A stretch of 64,000 bases of DNA from Garcia nutans (Eukaryota > Streptophyta > Magnoliopsida > Malpighiales > Euphorbiaceae): NCBI GenBank assembly GCA_947685225.1, contig CANTUV010000026.1, positions 58,241,501 through 58,305,500 of the forward strand. Reading direction: 5' to 3'. Below, piece by piece: positions 50,130-60,700 of this stretch. Within the stretch, counting starts at the first letter, position 1. Every line of letters begins with the position of its first letter. The translations under genes were made by a program, and so were the position numbers. The notes below the pieces were generated by a model. That model was not told the DNA's origin, did no database searches, and was given only the letters and a program-made list of their open reading frames with translations.

Positions 50130-50597
50130 TGTTAGAATTAATTTCATATTGTTAAAATTAATCCTAAGTGTGAGCTAAATATATTTAAATATTAAATGTG
50201 TATTACAGTCAAATTAAGATAGTCAAATTAAAGTTTTGATCAAACTAAGATTGTTGACTATTGAGGTATCCTACTCGTAATTGGATTATAAGTGTAGAGA
50301 CCATTAAGTAATTTCTATTTTGTTGAAGGACCAAAATAGAAATTAATCATCATCATCAGTTATAAATAAGGGGTCGTGGTCTCCGAGAGAACATAACAAT
50401 TTTGAGAGAACATTACGTTCATTGAGTAGTGCTTCCGCATAACCTAAAGTGAGTATCCTCTGGAAGGCGACAAACCCCAGAATTGTCTTCAACATCAACA
50501 TATGATGATGTCGGGAATCTTTGCAATTTAATTTGAATAATTTAGTGATCTATGCATGTTTTAGGTTTGAGGGAAATTAGGTTTTCTCCCCTTTTCA
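50130..50597 (+). repeat. 3' LTR of the copia element
   Basis: Begins TGTTAGAATTAATTTC and ends CCTTTTCA (TG...CA). 468 bp. TATAAATA at 50361-50368. Then CAG and AKR exon 5. Confidence 0.93.
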
Positions 50598-50771
50598 CAG
50601 GGAACTTGGAATTGCGGTAGTTGCTTATAGCCCTCTCGGTCGGGTTTTTTTTTTTTTTTTGGTGAAAAAGCAGCTATGGAGAGCTTGGATTCAGATAGTT
50701 CACTGGTACGTGTATATGTTAAACAGTCAATACTTGAAAGAAATGGAAGATTTTTGCGTTGCAGATTAGCA

Positions 50772-51648
50772 ATGGCAGAGGAGAAGAACTTCCAAGTTCC
50801 AAAGGTGAAACTGGGTAGCCAAGGACTTGAGGTAAAACCACACTTCTTTTAAACCCCATTTCTATTTTTAGATAAAGCATGAGGCTTTGCTTGCAAAATT
50901 GTCAATTTCTGTACATCTGTTATTCTTTGATAATAATGCTATTGATAGTATATCTAAAATTTTGATTGAACTGGTACACACCATCTCTGTTAGTGTCTGT
51001 TAAATTGTGATTGAAAAAGTTGTCGGCTTAGAGTCATGTGTTTGATGCAAACTTTTTTTTTACTCTTTTTTTCATGTAATTGATACTGTTTGACAATAAT
51101 TGCTCAGTCTAACTCTTATATTAATATCTTAAAACTGATCCTATCCAGTATAGCATAAATGATCCTATTGATTTTTTCTTAAATGGGATTTTCTTGATTG
51201 ATGCATCTAAGTTGGGTTTGATCCAGAAGAACATAGCCATTGAATTTAGCAACGCATCTCGATTCCTGGGTAAGGTTGTGGTATATAAAAGATTAAAAAA
51301 AAAAAGGCAATATTAAAGGCAAATTTGGGGTCTTCTTGTTTCTGGTTTACCTCAAAATTATACGTCAATAACTTTATTAGACGCCTTGAATTAATCTTTT
51401 CCTTGAAAATCATGATGGTGCTAATGTTTTAAAGTTCTAAATTACAGTCTTCTTCCTAAAAAAATTAGATAACATATGTTTTTTAATATCATAATGTTAC
51501 ACTCTTCTAAGTCCTAACTTTGTATTCTCTGCAGGTTTCAGATGAGGATGGTGTCTCAATATTTAAGGATGCTTTCAGTAAGGGGATCACCTTTTTTGAT
51601 ACAGCAGGTATATATGGAGGCCATGCTAATGAAATTCTTGTTGGAAAG
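50772..51648 (+). pseudogene. Aldo-keto reductase copy F (B-type), exons 1-2 only
   Basis: Exon 1 50772-50831 (MAEEKNFQVPKVKLG) and exon 2 51535-51648. Exon 2 has an exact 54-bp in-frame deletion: VS joins directly to DEDG, removing the GFGCMGL strand. The end points carry similar GTTTC / GTCTC sequences. About 20 bp into intron 2 the sequence jumps to the 3' flank of an AKR gene, so exons 3-7 are gone. Confidence 0.88.
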
Positions 51649-51669
51649 GTACATCTTTAATTATATTTG

Positions 51670-52024
51670 AAATAAAACCAATTTTATGCCTGAAACCAAT
51701 TTTGAAATGATGAGGCTATTATATATAGTGTTTGTTTTGCTTTCTGGCAAATAGAATTAAGCTGGTGCATGTAAAGTTCAAGAAACTCTTAACATATTAT
51801 GCTATCTTTATTCCAAATAAAAACTAGTAGTTCACCATTGAGAAGAATTGCTGGTTTTGTAGTTATCCATAGCTTGATCTTCACATAGTTTAGCCACCCT
51901 TCTTCCATTGTCAGTTCATTTTTTTTCCCATCAAATTAGTGATATTTCTTTAATCATATCAAAGAATAAATATAGTGAGAAAATTTCAGGATTTGAATTT
52001 CACTGATAGCAATTCTTTCTCTTT
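51670..52024. other. AKR 3' flank joined to copy F
   Basis: Matches the flank after AKR B (31080-31436), including CCAATTTTGAAATGATGAGG. It shows where the internal deletion of copy F ends. Confidence 0.6.
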
Positions 52025-52385
52025 CTTTTTCATTGTTTTATATACTAGCTTTCTCTGTTTTTAATTTTTTTTTTTTTTTCTGTTTTCTCATCTTTTGTGC
52101 AGTCATTTATTTTTATTTTTCTCTGTTATCCAACGACCAGTCGTTGGTCTCTCCATTCTTTTCCTTTTAACTCGTATTGCAGCGGCTCGTTTTAAATTAT
52201 TTTTCTCTTGGTCATTGGCCTAAAAGATAGATAGGCGGCCTTTCATAAATTTTCTGTATAACGTGAACAAATTGCTTTGTCGTTTTCTTTTTCTTTGACT
52301 TTTATGTTTTGTGTCGCTGAATTTAACCCATTTTGTGCTGTCGTTTACACGTTTCTTTCTCTTTCTAAGCTCTTAAAAGTCTTAC
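52025..52385 (+). promoter_or_regulatory. PNG1-type promoter/leader module, copy 3
   Basis: Close match to 31437-31830 and to the PNG1 promoter. The perfect inverted repeat CCAACGACCAGTCGTTGG is at 52130-52147, followed by GAATTTAACCCATTTTGTGC. Confidence 0.6.
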
Positions 52386-52461
52386 TGGTTTGTTGTTGAC
52401 AGAGACATGTCACTATGCGCATGTTTAACTAAGAATTTATAGTGGCATATCTTAGCATCAA

Positions 52462-52533
52462 AGCACCAGTGGTCTAGTGCTAGAATACGACCCTGCCACG
52501 GTACAGACCCGGGTTTGATTCCCGGCTGGTGCA
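52462..52533 (+). pseudogene. tRNA-Gly pseudogene
   Basis: Very like the intact gene at 27675 but 72 nt. It has an extra G after the anticodon loop plus changes on the 5' side, which break the anticodon stem. The D-loop GG is GC, and the T-loop TTCGA is TTTGA. The acceptor stem is intact. Loss of three conserved features makes function unlikely. Confidence 0.85.
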
Positions 52534-53470
52534 TTATTGTTTTTAATCTCTTCTGGACATTCGGTTTGTACTTGCCTGCCAAACATCATTTGAACCCACC
52601 ATACACTATTTAAACCCAGAAGAAGAATTTTTGTAAGCAAAATTCCAGCTAAATGATGGCAGAGGAGAAGAACTTCCAAGTTTCATGGGTGAAACTGTGT
52701 ACTCAAGGAAAAATGTTGCAAAAATGTCAAATTTGAGTCTTTATTTAAGGACATAATCTTTGATAGTATATCTAAAATTTTGATAGAACTGGTATAGACC
52801 AATCAATATAAAATCTCTTTAGTGTCTGTCAAATTTTGATTGAAGAAGGTGTCTGATGACTCATATGTTTGATGCAACATCCCCATTTCAATTTTTTTAT
52901 GGGTTTAATATAGAAACAAAAAGCCTCTGAATTTAGCAATCCTTCTTGATCCTCGGAGAATTGGTATTAGTATCATAGTATGTAAAAGCAAAGAAAAAGG
53001 TAATGTTAACGAATTTTTGGTTTACTTGTTTCTGATTTATCTTTAAAATTATATATCATGAACTTTATTATCGGAGGCTTTGGATTAATGTTTTTCCTTA
53101 AAATCATGAAAACGCTTGGGTTTTAAACTTCTAAATTACAGTCTTCTTCTCAAATAAAATTAGATAATATTTTGTTTGCCTTCATAATTATAGACTCCAG
53201 TTAAGCCCATACATCCAAACCCCAACTTTGGATGATATCTCAATATTGAAGGATACTTTTAGTAAGGGAATCACCTTTTTGATACGGCAGATATATATGG
53301 AGGCCATGCTAATGAAATTCTTGTTGGAAAGGTACATCTTTAATTTTCCTGCAATTTTTTCAGGTTAATGACATGTACGAGCTCTTAAACCCAGAATGCT
53401 TTTATGAACTTGTCTTCATAATACTAAATAGAGGAGACGGCCCTTCTTATTTTTAACTAAAGAACACTAA

Positions 53471-53743
53471 GAGGGTGTTTCTCAAAACTGAAGCTTTGCA
53501 GCTTATTGTGAATAAGTGATTTTTAGATTATAATCAGATTAAAAATAAACAGTTAAACGTTTCTGTAAACTAGTTAATAATCAGCTTATAATCAGTTTAT
53601 AATCAGTTAAATGTTTTTGTAAAATCAGCTTATAATCAGTTTTTAATTGCAGAAACTGTTAAAATGACCAAACTGTCCCTGAGTTTATTTATTGTATAAA
53701 AATAATTTTTTAAATATCAATTCAAAATTTATTTTACAATAAA

Positions 53744-53774
<31 letters not shown>

Positions 53775-54163
53775 TTTATTTAATAAAATTTATTTGATAA
53801 TAATAATAATTTTTTTTCAAAATTTATTTTGCAATAATAATAATAATAATATTTATTTAATAATAATAATAATTTATTTAATAAAATTTATTTGATAATA
53901 ATAATAATAATAAAATTTATTTAATAAAATTTATTTGGAATATTGAAGATTAGGTAGGGATAGTATGGTCTTTTACTTAGTCAAAACTGCTTAAAAAATA
54001 AGTGCTTAAAAAAAGTAGCAAAACTCAATTTTTTAAAAAACTGATTAAAATCAGATTATAATCTATTATTTAAGTTTTCAGAAACACTTAAATAAACAAC
54101 TTATAATCTAAAAATTGCTTATAATCAGTTTTGACCAGCTTTTAAGTTTTGAGAAACACCCTC
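53471..54163. mobile_element. PIF/Harbinger (Tourist)-type element, 693 bp
   Basis: Terminal inverted repeats GAGGGTGTTTCTCAAAACT and AGTTTTGAGAAACACCCTC are perfect. They are flanked by TAA on both sides (53468-53470 and 54164-54166), the 3-bp duplication typical of the superfamily. The empty site is visible in intron 2 of AKR B (about 28870). The inside has several AATAAT tracts and inverted AATCAGTTTATAATC motifs, no transposase. Confidence 0.9.
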
Positions 54164-55699
54164 TAAATATTTTTCAGGCCTTGGAGCAATTACCAAGAGA
54201 AAAAATTCAGTTAGCCACTAAGTTTGGTATTGTTGGATTAGAACTTCCTCGTCTGATAGTGAATGGCAGTCCTGAGTATGTACGGTCATGTTGTGAGGGT
54301 AGCTTGAAGCATCTAGGAGTGGATTACATTGATCTGTATTATCAGCACCGAGTGGACACATCTGTGCCTATTGAGGAAACTGTATGATATTCCCGTCCTT
54401 CAGCTATCAGACATCTGCCATGTCTTCTGCAATGTTGTACAAATATTTTATACTTGCATTTCTTGCACATTTGTTATTCTCATATCTGGAATGCAGATGA
54501 GTGAACTTAAAAAACTGGTGGAAGAGGGAAAAATAAAATACACTGGGCTATCAGAAGCCAGTCCTGACACAATAAGGAGAGCGCATGCTGTTCATCCCAT
54601 CACAGCTGTACAGTTGGAATGGTCTCTTTGGACTCGAGATATTGAGGAAGAGATTATTCCCCTTTGCAGGTTTGAATCTTGTCATGTTCTTACTAAATTG
54701 CTATCCTAACCTCTCTCGTGATCCCATTTTGAGAAAAATCTTTGCAGAAATTATAATAACCAAAACCTTCAGGTAAACTACAATGGCATCTTTGTTATTG
54801 TGTTGTAGAATCTTGTTCATATCCAATGCTTGGAATAATGTGCATTCATATTGAGCCTGACTGCCTATGCATTCTAATAATGTTTAGCAGAATTGTGAAA
54901 GTGCTCTCTTGATGCATTCTTGCAGGAAGCTGGGCATTGGAATCGTTTCATACGTTCCTCTCGGTCGTGGTTTTATTGCTGCTAAAGCAATAGTGGAAAG
55001 CTTGCCTGCAAATAGCATGTTGGTATGTATCTTGTCAATATATCAATCCCTATACGTTAATCCTTCTAAAATAATTCTCCACTTTCTTTTATAGTTAGTA
55101 ATAGAAGAAAGAAGTTTCAACAGATACTTAAAAATACAATTCTGTTGAAGATGTTCCTCTGAAGTTGTTACATTAATGTAATTGGATGTATTTTTCTCTA
55201 GTTATACCACCTTTAGATAATTGGAGGTTTTTTAAAGTTTTTTTTCCCTGCGTTCGAGAAGGAGAAATGATTTCATTTTACTGTTGCTTTCATAAGGGCA
55301 CACATCCTCAATTTCAAGCAGAGAACTTGGATAAAAACAGAAGGATCTACATTCAGTTGGAAAACCTTGCTAAGAAGCATCAAAGTCCTCCTTCTCAGTT
55401 GGCATTGGCATGGGTTCTCCAACAAGGGGAAGACGCTGTACCCATTCCTGCTCAGTTGCTTTCTGTTTTTTCTCTGTCAATTTAAAATTTCCTTATTTTT
55501 GTGTAGTAATAGTTGGAAAATAAATTGCAGGTAAAGCTAATTAAGGTTCTAATTCAATTTTAAAGATACACTTCTATATAAAAATTTCCCTTGTCTTAAC
55601 CCTCATTCCATGCAGTGGAATTCAAATTCGCGTCCTAATGGAAATCCCAAATGTTTACCATTGTTGAGTATTGTAATGATGTGCTAGTTTAATTTGAAG

Positions 55700-56462
55700 C
55701 AGTACCAACAACAACAACAAAGCTGTAATCCCAAGTTAATTGGAGTCGGCTATATTAGTTCTTCTTTTTCATTCCGTTCGATTTATGACTACTTTCTCTG
55801 ATAAATATAGAGCAGAAAGATTATTTTAGACAATTTGTTTCCAAGTCAGTTTAGGCTTACCCCTACCTCTTTTAGCTATTTATATTATAATTTGTTCAGT
55901 TTTTTTAAATGGCATATCACTAGGTTTACATTTTACATGCATAAATCATCTTAATCTATGCTCTCTTATCTTATCCTCGATAGGTGTTATCCCTACTTTT
56001 TCTCTAATGCAATCATTACAGATTCTATCATTTCTAGTGTATTCACACATTCATCTTAACATTTTCATTTCCGCAATATTCATCTTATTCATATGTTGTT
56101 CTTTCACTGCCTAACACTCATTACCATACATCATCGTAGGCCATACTGCAGTGCGGTAGAACTTTTCTTTCAATTTAATCAGCATCTTTAGGTCACACAG
56201 CACTCTTGTAGCACTTATCCACTTCATCCAACCAGTTTTAATTTTATGACTTATATATTCTTCAGAATCACCATCTTGAATAATAGGTATTGTCACTCTG
56301 TCTAAAATAATTTCGCTTCCTTTTTTAGTCACATTATTAAATTTATTATGAGGTACTGTCAGCCAACCAGTTTTACGATAGCCGTCACCTATTGCAATCC
56401 TCCTTCTTTATTCGGACTTGGGATCGGCTATGCACAAAAACTCATGTATGGGCGGTGTTCTC
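55700..56462 (-). mobile_element. Non-LTR retrotransposon (LINE, probably RTE-like) 3' fragment
   Basis: A minus-strand frame (56332-56111) ends like the C-terminal part of plant LINE polymerases: GWMKWISATRVLCDLKM, then KLKEKFYRTAVWPTM and YGNEC. A (GTT)n tail on the minus strand (AAC run at 55706-55720) marks the 3' end. A 13-bp target duplication GTTTAATTTGAAG flanks it (55687-55699 and 56463-56475). 5'-truncated, as usual for LINEs. Sits in AKR D intron 6; copy C lacks it. Confidence 0.88.
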
Positions 56463-57424
56463 GTTTAATTTGAAGAATCAATAAAATTACACCAACAACA
56501 ATGCATGTTATATATGAACAATAAGTTTTGTGTCTGTCTCAGCAGTCAGCACTGCTTGTCAGTTCATCCTCTACAATAATTTAGTTGCCATACTTCGAGT
56601 CACATTATCTTTGCTTGCAAGTTGCAATAACACATTCTTAAATGCTGCATGTTAAGACATTAGTGCAACATGCTTATTGTTCGTTTGCTTGAAATTATAC
56701 AATGGACCACTAAGATAAAAAAACCTAGATGAGAACATTGGATCCTTGACGGTAAAACTTACAGAAGAAGAGCTGAAAGAAATAGCTGCTGCTGTACCCA
56801 TTGAAGAGATAGCAGGAGATAGAATCTCTGAGAGCATGAGTTCATCATGGAAATTCGCTAACACGCCTCCAAAAGGTAGCTGAATTTCAAACTAGAGCTA
56901 CAAGACAAGCCTGATTATGTTAGTGAACTATTTTATTGTTCAGTATATAAGTGAACTTCTTTAGTTGTAGCACTAATTTTGCCTTCCTGATGTTGTATTT
57001 GATGAAATCAAGTGTTTTGGTTTAGACATTAGACATTTGGTTCTGTAATAACAAACTCATCTGAGGTTATGATATATATGGTTCTGTTTTGCTTTCGCAG
57101 AAATAGAATTAAGCTGGTGCATGCAGAATCCATGAAACTCTAAAATATTATCTTATTATATCTTTATTCCAAGACTTAAGAGAACAAATAGATTATATAC
57201 AGTTTCCATTGAGATTATATACAGTTTCCACTGACATAAATTTTCAGAGCAAATCTCTGAAAAATGAAGTGATAATATTTCAAGATCATTTCACCAATAA
57301 TAGTTCATCTCAATACTAAGGGGAGAAAAACAGAATAAAATTCCTATCAATTATCAATTACTGTTTTCTCTGCGATTATTTTGTCATCCCTTTTGTTTTA
57401 TTATTTGCACGCGGGACTACATGC

Positions 57425-57705
57425 CGTAGGTTTATTTTATTTTCCTTTTCTGTTCGTTGTCATCTAACGACCAGTCGTAGTTTCTCCGTCCTTTCTTTTT
57501 AACCCAGACCATAGCCTGTCTCTGGAGCCTTGTGTGCTGTTGTGTGGCCATTTTATTATTTTCTCCAGGTCGTTGGCCTAAACGACATGTCGGTGGCCTT
57601 TTCTCATTTTTCACTATTGATTATTTGACTAATTGACTTGAACCCATTTGGTCGTCGTTTTACATGTTTCTCTCTTTCTAAGCTCCCAGAGAAAGGGTAA
57701 GAAAC
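57425..57705 (+). promoter_or_regulatory. PNG1: PNG1 promoter/5' leader, copy 4
   Basis: Sequence immediately upstream of the PNG1 start codon. It contains TAACGACCAGTCGTAG (57465-57480), GGTCGTTGGCCTAAACGAC (about 57558) and a TTTCTCTCTTTCTAAGCTCC leader just before the ATG. Homologous to the modules at 31437, 38030 and 52025. No obvious TATA box. Confidence 0.55.
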
Positions 57706-57718
57706 AGAGGGTAAAGAG

Positions 57719-60700
57719 ATGGTTGGCCGGAAATTGGTCGTTCTCCACGGCGACTCCACCTTTGACGTCGATTACGATGCCGATGATGGCTTCGAAGTCT
57801 CTCTCTGTCTCTCATCAAATTCCACCTTGTTTAAATTTTCCTTATTTTTCATTTCTTAACTGATATTTTGATTGAATTGTAGGTTTTCAAATTTCAGCTT
57901 TTCTCCCTCACTTCAATTCCTCCTGATGAACAAAAGGTTTTCCATTTTTCTTGCTCTAAAATTCTCCATTTCTATGAAACTGCATTGGTCTAGGTGTGTG
58001 TATTGATGGTGAGTTTTTGCGTTTTGTTAGATTCTTGGAAGGAATGGTGATGGTGATCGAGTCATATCAGATGACTCTGATCTTGCCAGGATCTCTGACG
58101 AGCTCAAATTGATCTCGATCAATGATGACGACAAGACTAAGCAACAGGAATCAACCACTTGTACTGGTGCTGTAGCTCAGAATAATGCCAATTTCTTGAT
58201 ATCTGATGAGGAATTGGCACGAAAGCTGCACGTATTTTCGATACTTCGTTGTAACATTCATTTTGGTTGGGAATTTAATTATTTCTTTGCATATAGGCGG
58301 AGGAAGAAGCGTTAATGTTGCAGGAATTTGCTATAAGTGAACAGAGCGCACAGTTTGAGCAGAAGATACGGCCTTATATTAGTCAAGTTCTGATGGTAAT
58401 TATATATATATATATATATTATGACATTGTGGTGCTTGCATTCCCAATTTGTTTTGTTGAATTCGTTTGGTCAGTGGGGAAAATGGGGAAGTCAAAATGA
58501 GAAATTAAGGAACTTTAAGTCTAATTTATCCTTGTGTTGGACCCAACACCCAGGGAAATAATTAATAGATATTAATTGACTTCTTTTGAGAGGACAGAAA
58601 ACAAAGAAGGCACAGTTTTGCTTCTTTTTGATTGATGGTAATATTTTCTGTAGAGATCGATGTTTTATAGAGTATTTGGTTTATGCCTGCTGCAGTATGA
58701 GGACCCAGCACGTCAGGAGGTAGCTCGGGAAACAGTTCCCTTGGAAGAACTTGAGGAAAAAGCATTGGTTTCTTTGGCCGAGGTAAGAGCTTTTTTTTTT
58801 CTTTCTTATGTTTCTTATCTAATAATTTGGCACTTAGTATGGCCTTAGAATTGGTGACTTACTAAGGCATGCATGTCAAACCTGTGCTGCTATGTGCTGG
58901 ACTCTAACTGCACATGCACCTGAATATTTTGATATCAAGTGTGCTCTTTAACATTCTCAGTCTTTATCCCATTCTCAAATATTGCCGCATGAAATACTTT
59001 AAAGAAGCATAGATTCAAATTTCTTAATCAATTGTGGATAACATGGAGTTGATAAAGCTTTTTTTCCCCCTCATCCATTGCGCGAGTTAATATGTAAAAA
59101 GAGAAAAAAGAGCCTGCTTGGTGGTTGCAAAAGACTTGTTCTAGTTCATATCAAGATATGATTTACCTTATTGTCAGTCAACTAGTTGATCTATTCACTA
59201 CTCAAAATTTTTTCAGAGAGAACTTTAAGAGGAAGAAAAGAAAAAACTCTTTGTTCTATATATATCTAAGATACTACTGAAAAGCTTACACAGAGTAGTC
59301 TCACATCTAAATACTAAATTTACAGACCGTCAACTGAGAAACATTCATTTCATTTGTTCAATTTAAAATTTTTCTGTTTTTCTTATTCCCTATTGTCTTC
59401 TAATTTGGTTAAAGCCATAATTTTATTACTAAAAAATTTAGTATCAGAGGAAAGGCTTCTCAAAATGGCATATTTTATCTGGTATACCTCAGAAAGTCAT
59501 GACACAAATGCTTTGCTCTACAAGCTGGATAATTAGATAATATAAAATCAATGGCTGGATACAACTTCCCAGTCTTTTCGGAAATTTTCACGGATACTAA
59601 CTTTTGTGATTATGTTGTGATGCTGATAATTTTCAGCTCTTAGAAAATCCCAGTTAAACTGAAATTCCTTCTAAATGCTCATCTGTCAATGTTATCTGCA
59701 ATTTTGATAGAATTATTTGAATATTAAAGGCTGCTTGTGTTCCTGAAGTCAAGTTACTTTCAAGCTTTATGAATCTTCGCTTCTTGAGAGTTTCTTCTGC
59801 TAATGGTAATTGGTAACTCTGAAAATTTTGTTTTAGGAGGGGAACTTTAAACCATCAAAAATTGAACAAGATCATGCTTTCCTGCTACAGCTGCTTTTCT
59901 GGTTCAAAGAATCTTTCAGGTGCTTTTCATTACTGACGCTATTCCCCACCCCTCCCTCCTCTTCCCTTCTCTCCTTACTTTAATAAAATATTTGTTCATA
60001 GATAGCAGCACATCTCCACTCACACACACATACATACAGACAAACATACATACATATACATGTATATGCATAGTCAGTAATTAGCCTTATGTGACACTTT
60101 GATTCCTTTAAGGTTTCCGTTCCATGTCTGTATGGTGCAAATGCTTGCCTATGTCTTTACATGCTCAAAAGCCATTAGGGCATTTCCCAAGATTTCGAGA
60201 ACAGTTTCATACCCTACTGAGAGATGATATATTTTATTCAATTAATGTTTTAGAACAAGTTTCCATGAAATAGTTTATGTGTGTGTTTGCATCCAGGTTT
60301 CTAATAATGTGGTTCTTCTTTTGTGTGTGATCATAATTTTCTGGTGCTGCAGATGGGTTAATGCGCCTCCTTGTGATGGTTGTGGCAATGATACCATTAA
60401 TCAAGGAATGTGTGTTGCACTCGCTACTGAAAGTCAATAAGGAGCAACCCGAGTTGAGCTTTATCGGTATGCATGGGAGCGTATATATGCCCAACTTTTT
60501 GTTTTTTCTTTGCCTTTTCATTTTAGGATTGAATACATAATCGTTTCTATTTTTAATTCCTGGTTATTTTGGACTTCCTGATTCATCCATTTCATCTTTC
60601 TTGTAAGTCCATAATCCACATTGCAACTTTTCAACAAATACCGGCTAATAAGTTAAAATGCCCGACAATTTGTAGTGGCATTAATTGATTTATTGAAAGA

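Larger units (their letters stand above)
43631..50597 (+). mobile_element. Ty1/copia LTR retrotransposon, decayed, inserted at an AKR splice acceptor
   Basis: Order: 5' LTR, tRNA-iMet-type primer site, about 1.5-kb leader, gag, protease, integrase, reverse transcriptase, RNase H, purine tract, 3' LTR. Integrase before reverse transcriptase marks it as copia. The 5' LTR lacks about 43 bp of its start. By eye the LTRs differ at about 25-30 positions, so the insertion is old. Stops and a frameshift break the polyprotein, so it is not autonomous. The host sequence resumes at 50598 with CAG and then exon 5 of AKR E. Confidence 0.95.
43037..50705 (+). pseudogene. Aldo-keto reductase copy E (A-type), exons 3-5 only, split by a copia element
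   Basis: Three A-like exon pieces: the last 135 bp of exon 3 (43037-43171, with YYQHRVD), exon 4 (43273-43445) and exon 5 (50601-50705). Exons 4 and 5 are separated by the retrotransposon at 43631-50597. Exon 4 has lost its AG acceptor (TAA instead of TAG) but still has the Trp codon that is a stop in copy A. Exon 5 carries a T16 run where copy A has T8 and copies B and C have T7. Exons 1-2 and 6-7 are absent. About 35 bp after exon 5 the sequence switches abruptly to the region just upstream of a B-type exon 1 (copy F). Confidence 0.88.
52656..56883 (+). pseudogene. Aldo-keto reductase copy D, disrupted by inversion, splice loss and insertions
   Basis: Exon 1 (from 52656) is cut before its donor. 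Exon 2 (about 53191-53331) starts with a 39-bp inverted piece (53191-53229) and lacks neighbouring sequence. Exons 3-6 are clean and keep Lys and His motifs: 54178-54381, 54497-54669, 54926-55022, 55297-55450. The exon 6 donor is CT instead of GT, the exon 7 acceptor AG is lost (ATACAATGGACC), and exon 7 (about 56705-56883) has an extra A in an A run. Intron 2 holds a Harbinger-type element and intron 6 a LINE fragment. Block 2 counterpart of intact copy C. Confidence 0.92.

Noticed and set aside
52462..52533. Second functional tRNA-Gly
   Set aside because: Extra base in the anticodon arm, lost GG in the D-loop and altered T-loop; called a pseudogene.
60438..60440. Programmed readthrough or recoding at the PNG1 stop
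   Set aside because: No known recoding in this family and no supporting signal seen; mutation or sequence error is simpler.
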